Part shown: one piece after another, positions 1 through 7,575 of the stretch
How positions within the stretch are numbered: the first letter of the stretch is position 1
Layout: every line of letters starts with the position of its first letter
Origin: Paraburkholderia translucens
GTDB lineage: Bacteria; Pseudomonadota; Gammaproteobacteria; Burkholderiales; Burkholderiaceae
Direction: 5' to 3'
DNA: 64,000 nt
Assembly: GCF_020881035.1 (NCBI RefSeq)
Contig: NZ_JAJITC010000009.1
Location: 1-64,000 of the forward strand
Made by a program: the position numbers and the translations under genes
Notes under the pieces: model-generated
What the model was told of the DNA's origin: nothing
The model's database searches: none
Seen by the model: only the letters and a program-made list of their open reading frames with translations

Positions 1-123
1 AATTCGCGCTCGGGCAGTCGTGGAATCCCTGCTCGGTTTGCCGTGGAATCGGCGCTCGCTTTGCTGTGGAATCCGAGCTCGGCTTGCCGTGGAATCAGCG
101 TTCGGTTTGGCGTGGAATACGCA
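1..123 (-). mobile_element. Terminal region of an IS21-like insertion sequence (partial)
   Basis: Five copies of a 23-bp direct repeat start at 19, 42, 65, 88 and 111, each with the core CGTGGAATC (one TGTGGAATC, the last CGTGGAATA) followed by a GCGCTCGGTTTGC-like stretch. The array ends in ...TACGCA at 123, so the element would begin 5'-TGCGTATTCCACG on the minus strand. IS21-family elements typically have TG...CA ends with several subterminal repeats that bind the transposase, and this fits. The transposase genes istA and istB would lie left of the window. The end falls inside an otherwise open coding frame (124-435, minus), which supports an insertion boundary here. The family assignment is inferred because no transposase is visible. 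Confidence 0.6.
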
Positions 124-435
124 GTCTCGCTTGATACCGCAGAGTGCCTCGATCTGCGAAGTAGCAACGGCAAAGGACAGTTCCAGTCCCAGTTCGTACG
201 ATGCGCTGATTAGCGCGATGACGCCTTGGGTCTTCCCGCCACCACACGGTAAGCCGTACGCATACCGGCCTCGATCAAGCCCTACCGCCTGCGAAGCCAT
301 TCCGTTCAGCATCTGTTGCGTCGCCCGTTCATGCATCTCCGATACAGCATTGCGGTTCATGAGAGTACTCAACAGGCGGTCATGAGCCCTTGCCGCGAGA
401 GCAGCAGTACGTTCCTGCAACGTTGAAATCTGCAA
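124..435 (-). pseudogene. P-loop ATPase/helicase-like gene, N-terminal part only, truncated by IS end
   Basis: The minus frame from 435 is open and reads LQISTLQERTAALAARAH..., then contains a clear Walker A loop, GLPCGGGKTQGVIALI, about 50-60 residues in. It is followed by a strand with VATSQIEALCGIKRD. The chain then runs into the insertion-sequence repeats at 123, so only about 104 residues remain. The best start is TTG at 435: GGAGG lies 8 bases upstream, at the end of the preceding ORF, and an in-frame TAA closes the frame further up. The GGGKT loop near the N-terminus suggests a superfamily 1/2 helicase or a related ATPase, but DEAD-box and later motifs are missing. The gene is presumably inactive. 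Its function in the island is unknown. Confidence 0.5.
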
Positions 436-439
436 TCGT

Positions 440-709
440 TCATCCTCCAAAGTTAGTCGGGGTAAGCCCAAAGAAAAGTCTTATTGGAACCACCCCCGTT
501 AGTTCATAGCTACTGATGCGCATACCCAGACACGCCGACTCTGGGCATGACATCTCATGTTTGTCCGGCGTTGCCCGATCCATACGGATAGACAAGCGCC
601 ACCCTGCCGGACATGGCTCGCCAGTGAAGTAATGCGTCGCCGGGGTGTCTCCGGCTTGCCGTCGGTCCACCAAGCCGACGACAACCTCATCCGAATTGTC
701 AAAGAGCAA
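440..709 (-). CDS. Small hypothetical protein upstream of the truncated ATPase
   Basis: An 89-codon minus frame starts at TTG (709) directly after an in-frame TAG and ends in TGA at 440. Its last bases, GGAGGATGA, supply the ribosome-binding site of the next reading frame (TTG at 435), which looks like translational coupling and is the main reason to think it is expressed. It contains the segment HYFTGEPCPAGWRLSIR and matches no family I recognise. No signal peptide, membrane segment or catalytic motif is visible. Codon use is mixed and less GC-biased than in the core genes. A later start is possible. The alternative 67-codon frame at 499-702 on the same strand looks like a shadow. Confidence 0.3.
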   Translation of the reverse strand: MLFDNSDEVVVGLVDRRQAGDTPATHYFTGEPCPAGWRLSIRMDRATPDKHEMSCPESACLGMRISSYELTGVVPIRLFFGLTPTNFGG

Positions 710-1060
710 CTACAAGCGTCCGACTCCGGGCCGTAAACGCAAAAAGGCCCGAATGTCAGCTATCGCACAACACCCACTTCGGGCGCTGCACAAAACTCAC
801 ATTCGGGCCTTTCTCAAGCACCGGACGAACTATCCGGGCCTCGGTTGCCAGTGCTGTTCACACCGCACAACCATCTACATTACATCATGAAAGCAACCAT
901 CCGTCCAGTATCCCGAACAGGGTTCTAAGCATCGAACACAAATTCGAACGATGGGACATGAGAACGCCGCGCCGCCGCCCGAACCGCCCCGGCGTGCCTT
1001 CGCATCGACACGGTGACAATCGGAGGAACCCTCCAATCACCCGGTGCGGCACAACTTGCG
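710..1060. other. Intergenic stretch between the small ORF and the recombinase
   Basis: No convincing gene is visible. The stretch holds a long inverted repeat (743-812, listed separately) and a short hairpin GGAGG-AAC-CCTCC at 1022-1034 just past the 3' end of the recombinase gene. That hairpin has no T-run, so it is a weak terminator candidate at best. Confidence 0.5.
743..812. repeat. Inverted repeat with 14-bp perfect arms
   Basis: AAAGGCCCGAATGT at 743-756 is the exact reverse complement of ACATTCGGGCCTTT at 799-812, with a 42-base loop that itself contains another CACTTCGGGCGC segment (776-787). It lies between the leftward small ORF and the leftward recombinase gene. It could be a long-loop transcription terminator, a recombinase or transposase recognition site, or the two ends of a very small non-autonomous element. 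The arms are certain; the role is not. Confidence 0.6.
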
Positions 1061-1678
1061 CTACACAGATGTAGCGGAGTCCAGTAGCGCACGCTTCACC
1101 GTCGAGGTGCCGATACCGAAGTGCGCGGCCGTCTGAGCGATGCTCGCGGGCTTTCCGGCAGTGCCGTTCTCTGCGCGCCACTCACGAATGGCCTTGTAGT
1201 CGTGTACTCGTTCCCTACCTGCGTATTTCTCCGGCTGCCGCTTCAGCGCCGCCTCAATACCGCGTGCCTGCATCTCTCGCCGGTTCAGGTAGTCCGCGTG
1301 GCCCATCGCGGCCATGAACTCAATCATGCCGTTGCGCATGGCCTTGTCCAACGGCTGCTTCAGCGTGGCATCAAACACCAGTCCGGTGAGCGTGCAATGG
1401 ACTGAGACACCACGCTCCATGAACTCCCGCAGGGTCTTGCTCGCAACATCCATGTCCCGACTAATACGGTCGATCCAACGCACGTACAGCACGCCGCCGC
1501 GCTTCAGCGCCGTCATCGCGTGCCGCCATTGTTCCCGGTCCTCTGGCTTCGTCCTGAAGCCGCTGGCTGTCTCCACGTAGCAATCATCCCGCTCGATACC
1601 TTGCTTGGCCGCGTCATCAATCTGACTGTCGAGCGTCTGGTCGTCTGTCGAGATACGACCGTAGTACACCTTGCGCAT
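1061..1678 (-). CDS. Serine recombinase (resolvase/invertase family)
   Basis: A 205-residue site-specific recombinase of the small serine resolvase class. The N-terminal catalytic domain opens with VYYGRISTDDQTLDSQ, placing the nucleophile at Ser10, and continues with the arginine-bearing active-site block WIDRISRDMD near residue 70. A long helix around residues 110-150 resembles the dimerisation E-helix. The C-terminus, AAHFGIGTSTVKRALLDS, has a helix-turn-helix pattern for DNA binding. The length is usual for resolvases of Tn3-like transposons and plasmid multimer-resolution systems. ATG at 1678 is preceded by GGAGG at good spacing. The gene sits beside repeated GGTCC/GGACC motifs (1689-1806) that look like its res site. 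It could resolve cointegrates of the island; it may also be a transposon remnant, since no Tn3 transposase is in the window. Confidence 0.85.
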   Translation of the reverse strand: MRKVYYGRISTDDQTLDSQIDDAAKQGIERDDCYVETASGFRTKPEDREQWRHAMTALKRGGVLYVRWIDRISRDMDVASKTLREFMERGVSVHCTLTGLVFDATLKQPLDKAMRNGMIEFMAAMGHADYLNRREMQARGIEAALKRQPEKYAGRERVHDYKAIREWRAENGTAGKPASIAQTAAHFGIGTSTVKRALLDSATSV

Positions 1679-1688
1679 GTCCGCCTCC

Positions 1689-1806
1689 TTGGTCCGTTTA
1701 GGTATTGGACCGCAATCCTACCTGGACCGACTCTCGAATTCAACCCTGTTGGTCCAACTTCCGGCAGACTCGTCAATGGACCGCTACGGTTTACCCTGTT
1801 GGTCCA
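1689..1806. promoter_or_regulatory. Probable res site of the adjacent serine recombinase
   Basis: Three pairs of opposed motifs lie immediately upstream of the recombinase start: GGTCC 1691-1695 with GGACC 1707-1711; GGACC 1724-1728 with GGTCC 1751-1755; GGACC 1778-1782 with GGTCC 1801-1805. A 14-bp direct repeat, ACCCTGTTGGTCCA, occurs at 1743-1756 and 1793-1806. Tn3-type resolvases bind three subsites of imperfect dyads next to their own gene and repress it from there. Which subsite is the crossover point cannot be read from the sequence. Confidence 0.55.
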
Positions 1807-2152
1807 GATTGGCGACTCAGGCTGCTGGTGCGGGTTGTCGGTCGTGGCTCACTTGCCTTCACGTCGGTCAAGTTACGGGCGTACAAAAGGTACTCGGATG
1901 GTCCCAGTACCTGACCGCTCATGGGGCGGTCACGCGAGCAAGTCAGCGCACGCTCCGCGTCGTCACCGTCGAGCAGCAGGAGGAACGCGCCGCAGGCATG
2001 CGACGCTGGCAGAGCCCGCGTCCGGGCACCATGCTCCCTCCCCGCGCTGTGGAGAATGCGCAGACGGGGCGCATGGGGACGCGTGGACGCAAGCGGGCGG
2101 CGTAAGCGCCCGCGAATAGCCGAGGCAATTTTGGGTCTGGGCGTTGCACGAT
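1807..2152. other. Gap between res-like site and the restriction-modification gene
   Basis: Several frames are open because the sequence is GC-rich, but none shows a recognisable domain. A minus frame beginning at GTG 2156, overlapping the TGA of the large gene, runs to 1791 and ends in the res region; its tail (GPSEYLLYARNLTDVKASEP) is the only part that looks protein-like, and there is no Shine-Dalgarno for its internal ATG. A small hairpin, GACCGC-TCATGGG-GCGGTC, lies at 1912-1930. I call no gene here. Confidence 0.4.
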
Positions 2153-5100
2153 TCACCGTACAAGACGGCGCGGCGAACGGGCGGCAGGTCGGCTCGGCAC
2201 GGAACCCGCCGCTTGTAAAGCCGGTTGCGCCGATTGTATTGCAGGGGTGTTCCCCTGCTCCGTTTCACCGATGTCCAGATTTGGGAGCGAGCGGACGATC
2301 TTGATCGTCTCCAGGCTGACAGTCACGACTCGCTGGAACAGTTCGAGCGGATAGCGAGGATTGTTCATCGTCTCGATGGCGTAGTCGTTCGCATCGTTGA
2401 CGATACCGCTATCCTTGTCCGTCTTGACGCACTGCCGCTCGACGACCCAGTCCAATGCGGGCTTGCCGTTGACAACATACTCGTAGGCATCCAGCGGGAT
2501 GCCCTTCGCTGTGATCGTGTCGTTGTAGACCAGTGTCGTAAGGTCTTTGTCCTTGCCTTGCTTGCCGTACCGCATCTTCTCGACGCGGTAGTCCGAATCG
2601 GCCAAGGGCCGTCCGCCGCTGTCAATCTGCAACGGGTACATCTCGACCGTCTCATAGTTCACATGGAGGTCCGCCAGCTCACGACCAGCCTTCGAGAATG
2701 CCCAGAAGTCAGCAGCAGTTTTCACGCAAGGGATGTGCGGCAACTCCTTGGACAGATTGTCGGCATAGCGTTCGCGGTAGTCCGGCGAATGCAGCAAGCC
2801 GTAGACGTAGTAGAACACATCTTCCTTGCTAAATTGTTCACCCGGGTATGCATTCTGAAAGTGCGCCAACCCTTCGTCTGTAATCGCATCGCGACGATTG
2901 AGACCAGTCTTGTGTGGGGCCGTAGCGTCAAATAGCCCGCCTTGTGGCGAAGTTGCGTCGAACTCTTCCGCCATGTCCTCGTACAGGTAGAGAGGAAAGC
3001 ACTGCGCGCCGCCATCAATTTGCAGTTCCACAACCCGATCAACCATCAACGCCAACTGACCATTGCCGGTCCAACGCTGCTTGATCATAATGACTCGGTT
3101 CTCAGCCTGCGGCGGGAAAATACGTGGCATCAAGGACACGACTTCGTTGAAGCGACGATTGAAGTACAACCACTGTTTCGTGAATGGACGGTACAGGCTT
3201 TGGACGATACATTTCTCATCAAAATCAAAGCGCCGCCCTTTCACCAACTCTTGCTTCAATCCACGCGTCCAACTGATTTTGCTCGGATCAGTATCAATGA
3301 AACCGTCCACCTTGGCTTCCCGAGCCTTTCTGTCTAGCGCACTGTTGACGGTGCTAAATCGCAAGACTTCCGAATCGTAGAAGTCAATCATGCGCTTCAT
3401 GTTTGCTTCCACACCGGCCTTCGATCCGTTGTAGCACCATGCATCGCGATTTGTGACCACCCCGAGCGAAAAACTCTCGAACAGCTTGACGGCATCGCTC
3501 TTCTTATCCCCGAGTACGATGTACTGGTTAAAGCTGTCGTCACGCTGATTCAGCCAATCTCCATGCTGGTCGGGCGTGATAGTCCGCCAACCATTCGCCT
3601 GTGTGATTCCGTCGATAGCGCCGAAGGCGCCGATCCTGCCCAGCTTCTCCTCGCGTGTCAGGTAGTCGCCGATGTCGTGGAAGTAAATCTGGCCGTGCTG
3701 CGCGGCGTCGGGGTTCTTGACCAGAATCGAGACAGCAACCGGAGCGCGACTCCCCATACCGAACACATTGTCTTTCTCTCGGCGGCGCAGTTCCCCTGAC
3801 GTGCGGGCATTACCCCTTAGATGAAACACATAGATGCTGCTGAACTCATCGGCCAGGCACTTCCGTAAGCCGTCTGACGAACCGGCCTCAAGATACCCCG
3901 CATTGGTCACGAAACCGATCACACCACTCGTGCCGATCCGGTCGCTGGCCCACCGAATCGCACGTATGTAGCTGTCGTAAAGTGGTTTTACCGATGTCAT
4001 CACCGAACGGTCAGCGTAGGTCTCCGTGATTCGCTGATCGAGATGCGGGTAGGCTACATTCCGATTGTTGTCATTGGCGCTTGCCTGACCTACCGAATAG
4101 GGCGGATTACCAATGATGACCCTGATGTCCAGCTTCTTCTGGCGCTTTCGGCGGGCGCTGTTCTGCACCAACAGCGCGTCCACCATGTCTTCCTTCTCGT
4201 ACATCTGGAACGTGTCCGTCAGGCAGATGCCCTCGAACGGTTGGTACTCCCCGCCTGCGATGCCGTGATAGACGGCTTCGATGTTGATCGCGGCGATGTA
4301 GTACGCCAGCAGGACGATCTCGTTTGCGTGGATTTCGTTCTTGTACTTGTATGGTAGCTCGTCCGGCCTGATGAGACCGCTTTGCAGCAGGCGCGTCACG
4401 AACGTGCCTGTGCCAACGAATGGGTCGATGATGTGGACGCCCCTGCTCCCCAAGGTCTGGCCGAACTCGCTCTGCAACACATGGCCGACGCTATGGATGA
4501 TGAAGTCCACGACCTCGACCGGCGTGTACACGATTCCCAGCCGCTCGGTCATCTTTGGGAAGGCGTTACGGAAGAACTTGTCGTACAGCTCCACGACGAT
4601 CTTCTGCTTGCCCACCGCGCTGTCGATCCCCTCGGCACGCAGCTTCACGCTCTCGTAGAACCGCTCCAGCGTGTCGGCTTCCTTATCCAGCCGGTGCTCT
4701 TGCAACACATCCAGCACGCCCTGCATCGCCAGTGACATCGGGTTGTGTTTCGCGAAGCTGTAGTTCTCGAACAGGGCGTCGAACACTGGCTTCGTGATGA
4801 GGTGCTGCGCCAGCATCTCGACGATCTCCCCGTCCGTGATGCTGCTATTCAGGTCGTCGCGCAGCTCGACGGCGAAAGTGTCGAACGCCTCGCGTTCCTT
4901 CTTGTTCGCTGGGTTCTCTACGATGCCGGTGATGCGGTCGATGTGGGTCCGGGCGATCTTCGCGATGTCGTTCGCCCAATCTTCCCAGTGGTGGCGGTTG
5001 CCAACCTTCTGCACCAGCTTCGCATAGATGGCGCGCTCGATTTCGCCGATCTCGAATTGCAGCTCGTGCTGTTCCTGCTGCGTGTGCTGCCGGACTGCTT

Positions 5101-7183
5101 CGCCAATCGTGAAGCCACCCTTACCGGCGTCCCTGTTCTTCGGTCCCCTAGCCTTCGGCTGTTTCTTCTGCACCTTGTCGGTGACCGCGATGACTTCCAT
5201 CTTGCTGGTGTCCCTGCCGATCAGGTCCAGCTTGTTGACCATCGCGTCGAAGCGGTCATCGTGCGACCGTAGCGCCTGCAAGACCTGCCATACGACAGCG
5301 TAGGTCTTGTTGTCGTTCAGGGCTTCGTGCGGCTCAACACCGACCGGAATTACTACCGGCAAGACAACATAGCCACGCTTCTTGCCCGGTGCGTTGCGCA
5401 TGACGCGACCCACCGACTGCACCACGTCAACCTGCGAGTTACGTGGTGTCAGGAACAGCACGGCGTCCAGCGCCGGAACGTCCACTCCCTCCGACAGGCA
5501 GCGGACGTTGCTAAGGATGCGGCAGGTGTTGTCGGGGGCTTGCGCCTTCAGCCATGCCAGCTTCGCCTCCTTCTCGCTGGCGTTCATCCCGCCGTCTACG
5601 TGTTCGGCTTCGCAGTGAAGCCGTACCGCCTGTTCGAACTCGTCCTGCTCCTGATACGCCTCAACGACCGACTGGAACATCCCCGCGATCTGTTTCGAGC
5701 TGACCTTGTGTGTCTTCGCACCCTTCGAAACCTCGATGACCTGACAGAAGGCCACGGCCCGCTTCATTGGGTCGCCGTCACCGATCAGGTCTTGCGTCAG
5801 CCCCTGCTTCGATAACGCCTTCCAGCAGCCGACGATCTTCGCGGCGTCGTCCACCTTCAATTGATTGTTGTCGTCCCGCAGCAGGTCTTGCAGACGGCGG
5901 CTCACATGCGCTTCCTCCACCGCCAGCACGATCACCTTGTAATCGACAAGCAGCCCCCGCTTCACGGCTTCCGAGAACGTGATGACGAACAGTTCTTCCC
6001 CGTACAGCGCCGGGTCGTCCATCGAGCAGAGCACCACGTTGTCGCGCTCGGCTGTGGCCTTGGCCGAATCGCCGTAGATGCGTGGGGTCGCCGTCATGTA
6101 CAGGCGCTTGGCCGCCCGGATGTAGTCAGCATCGTGAACCCGGACGAACGCGCTTTCGTCATCGTCGCCGAAAGTTGCGCCCGTCGTGCGGTGCGCCTCG
6201 TCGCAGACGATCAGATCAAAATCCGCCATCCCGAACTGCTGCTGCGCACGGCTGATGACGTCAATCGAGTGATAGGTGCTGAAGACGACGCTCATGTGCG
6301 ACGCGTCATGTCGCTTGCCGATCTCTGCCGCCAGACGGGCCGAATCCGTCGTAGCTGGATAACGCAGCTCATGGACGAAGGTCTTCACCTCGTCGTCGTC
6401 CTTCTTGCGCTTCTTGCCCACGTCACTATCGGAGCAGACCGCGAAACTATGCAGCGGGACGCCGCTCTCCTGCGTCCATTCGGTGAGCGTCTGCGAGAGC
6501 AGCGACAGGCTCGGCACGAGGAACAGGACGCGCCCGCCTGCTCCGGTCAGCGTTTCGGCGATCTTCAGGCTGCCCAACGTCTTGCCCGTTCCGCAGGCCA
6601 TGATGAGCTTGCCCCGGTCGGCGTCGGCTAGGCCGTAAACAACCGCGTCCAGTGCATTCTTCTGGTGGGGCCGCAACTGCTTCTTCGCCCTGATGACAGG
6701 AGCAGTCTTCGGCTGGTACTGGCTCCACTCGATCTGGCTCTCTTCGAGGGCGGTCAGGTCGATCTTGCTGACAGGGGGCTGCTGGTCCCGAAGGGCATCT
6801 TCGGCGTGCTCGCTCCAATGGTTCGTCGTGGCGACGATGATCCGGCGCGTGAATGGCTTCTTTCCCGACGCTGTGAAGAAGCTGTCGATGTCGCTCTTCT
6901 GGACCTTGTAATCGGGTGCATACATCTTGCACTGGATCGCGTGGAACTCGTCGGTGCCGCGAGTCTTCGCCACGAGGTCGATACCTGCGTCCCGCCTATC
7001 CAGCCCTTGCAGGTCCGCCCACTGCGCATAGGTCCACACGTCGCTGTACAGGTCGCTGTACGTGGCCTCGTTGCGCAGATAGCAAACGATCAACTCTTCG
7101 AAATACATTCCCTTCTCGCGTTCGGTGACAGCGGCATGGCGGAAGGTGTCGAGAAGCTGTTCGAGGGCGGTCATTGTTAGCAT
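2153..7183 (-). CDS. Type ISP-like single-chain restriction-modification enzyme
   Basis: A giant protein of about 1,676 residues that combines DNA cleavage, translocation and methylation. Residues about 1-110 contain an Mrr-like nuclease core (GIDLVAK...HAIQCK, Asp69, Gln84, Lys86). An SF2 helicase follows, with Walker A MACGTGKT near 200, DEAH at about 328-331 and motif VI QSVGRVMR near 590. An alpha-rich coupler leads to an N6-adenine methyltransferase with motif I DPFVGTGTF near 920 and motif IV NPPY near 1026. The last 400-450 residues probably hold the target-recognition domain. This order is that of LlaGI/LlaBIII-type ISP enzymes (about 1,580 residues), which cut foreign DNA after head-on translocation and protect the host by methylation. 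The start is uncertain: ATG 7183 or 7174, or TTG 7213; none has a strong ribosome-binding site. No separate specificity subunit or antirestriction gene is nearby. All catalytic motifs are intact, so it is probably active. Confidence 0.88.
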   Translation of the reverse strand: MLTMTALEQLLDTFRHAAVTEREKGMYFEELIVCYLRNEATYSDLYSDVWTYAQWADLQGLDRRDAGIDLVAKTRGTDEFHAIQCKMYAPDYKVQKSDIDSFFTASGKKPFTRRIIVATTNHWSEHAEDALRDQQPPVSKIDLTALEESQIEWSQYQPKTAPVIRAKKQLRPHQKNALDAVVYGLADADRGKLIMACGTGKTLGSLKIAETLTGAGGRVLFLVPSLSLLSQTLTEWTQESGVPLHSFAVCSDSDVGKKRKKDDDEVKTFVHELRYPATTDSARLAAEIGKRHDASHMSVVFSTYHSIDVISRAQQQFGMADFDLIVCDEAHRTTGATFGDDDESAFVRVHDADYIRAAKRLYMTATPRIYGDSAKATAERDNVVLCSMDDPALYGEELFVITFSEAVKRGLLVDYKVIVLAVEEAHVSRRLQDLLRDDNNQLKVDDAAKIVGCWKALSKQGLTQDLIGDGDPMKRAVAFCQVIEVSKGAKTHKVSSKQIAGMFQSVVEAYQEQDEFEQAVRLHCEAEHVDGGMNASEKEAKLAWLKAQAPDNTCRILSNVRCLSEGVDVPALDAVLFLTPRNSQVDVVQSVGRVMRNAPGKKRGYVVLPVVIPVGVEPHEALNDNKTYAVVWQVLQALRSHDDRFDAMVNKLDLIGRDTSKMEVIAVTDKVQKKQPKARGPKNRDAGKGGFTIGEAVRQHTQQEQHELQFEIGEIERAIYAKLVQKVGNRHHWEDWANDIAKIARTHIDRITGIVENPANKKEREAFDTFAVELRDDLNSSITDGEIVEMLAQHLITKPVFDALFENYSFAKHNPMSLAMQGVLDVLQEHRLDKEADTLERFYESVKLRAEGIDSAVGKQKIVVELYDKFFRNAFPKMTERLGIVYTPVEVVDFIIHSVGHVLQSEFGQTLGSRGVHIIDPFVGTGTFVTRLLQSGLIRPDELPYKYKNEIHANEIVLLAYYIAAINIEAVYHGIAGGEYQPFEGICLTDTFQMYEKEDMVDALLVQNSARRKRQKKLDIRVIIGNPPYSVGQASANDNNRNVAYPHLDQRITETYADRSVMTSVKPLYDSYIRAIRWASDRIGTSGVIGFVTNAGYLEAGSSDGLRKCLADEFSSIYVFHLRGNARTSGELRRREKDNVFGMGSRAPVAVSILVKNPDAAQHGQIYFHDIGDYLTREEKLGRIGAFGAIDGITQANGWRTITPDQHGDWLNQRDDSFNQYIVLGDKKSDAVKLFESFSLGVVTNRDAWCYNGSKAGVEANMKRMIDFYDSEVLRFSTVNSALDRKAREAKVDGFIDTDPSKISWTRGLKQELVKGRRFDFDEKCIVQSLYRPFTKQWLYFNRRFNEVVSLMPRIFPPQAENRVIMIKQRWTGNGQLALMVDRVVELQIDGGAQCFPLYLYEDMAEEFDATSPQGGLFDATAPHKTGLNRRDAITDEGLAHFQNAYPGEQFSKEDVFYYVYGLLHSPDYRERYADNLSKELPHIPCVKTAADFWAFSKAGRELADLHVNYETVEMYPLQIDSGGRPLADSDYRVEKMRYGKQGKDKDLTTLVYNDTITAKGIPLDAYEYVVNGKPALDWVVERQCVKTDKDSGIVNDANDYAIETMNNPRYPLELFQRVVTVSLETIKIVRSLPNLDIGETEQGNTPAIQSAQPALQAAGSVPSRPAARSPRRLVR

Positions 7184-7290
7184 GTTGCGAGAATGCGGCG
7201 GGACAAGCCGCAATTACAGCATTATGCCGATGAATGGGAAAGGTACTTGCTGCCGAAGGACTCGGAGCAAGCTAGAATCAGTCACACCGC

Positions 7291-7310
7291 AGTCACACTG
7301 AGCTGTGACT
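7291..7310. promoter_or_regulatory. Perfect 20-bp palindrome upstream of the restriction-modification gene
   Basis: AGTCACA-CTGAGC-TGTGACT is a perfect dyad with 7-bp arms. A further direct copy, AGTCACA, lies at 7280-7286, one helical turn (11 bp) before the first arm. It sits about 110 bp upstream of the start of the leftward gene and 70 bp from the tRNA-Arg 3' end. This is the arrangement of a dimeric repressor operator, but no regulator gene is adjacent. The symmetry is certain; the regulatory role is inferred. Confidence 0.45.
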
Positions 7311-7379
7311 ACGGGCTCTTTCTCAATTCACACCGCCGAGCTGAGATTGGCGTAAGCGACTGATTTAGCAAGAAAAAAC

Positions 7380-7456
7380 TGGTACGGCAGGAGGGGCTCG
7401 AACCCCCGACCCTCGGCTTAGAAGGCCGATGCTCTATCCAGCTGAGCTACTGCCGT
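7380..7456 (-). tRNA. tRNA-Arg (anticodon UCU)
   Basis: The minus strand folds as a complete cloverleaf: acceptor ACGGCAG/CTGCCGT, D-arm GCTC...GAGC, anticodon stem TCGGC/GCCGA with loop CTTCTAA, T-arm GGGGGTTCGAGCCCC-like, discriminator A and an encoded CCA. The anticodon TCT reads AGA/AGG. Its 3' end faces the accessory region at 1-7380, so it probably served as the chromosomal attachment site of that island. Confidence 0.95.
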
Positions 7457-7575
7457 ATGGATCGGCATCTGCATGAAACCGGCGCTCGCGGCGAGCCGTC
7501 CGATTTCCCGCAAATCAAAATTCTAACTGACCTGAAACCAACCGGGCCCGGATTATAACCGATCGCTCGGCACGA

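Noticed and set aside
1..123. Possible CRISPR array
   Set aside because: The 23-bp units are continuous tandem repeats with no unique spacers of 30 bp or more, and they end in a transposon-like boundary.
1791..2156. GTG-started minus ORF coupled to the ISP gene stop
   Set aside because: The overlap GTGA is tempting, but the product is low-complexity, there is no ribosome-binding site, and its end lies within the res-like repeats.
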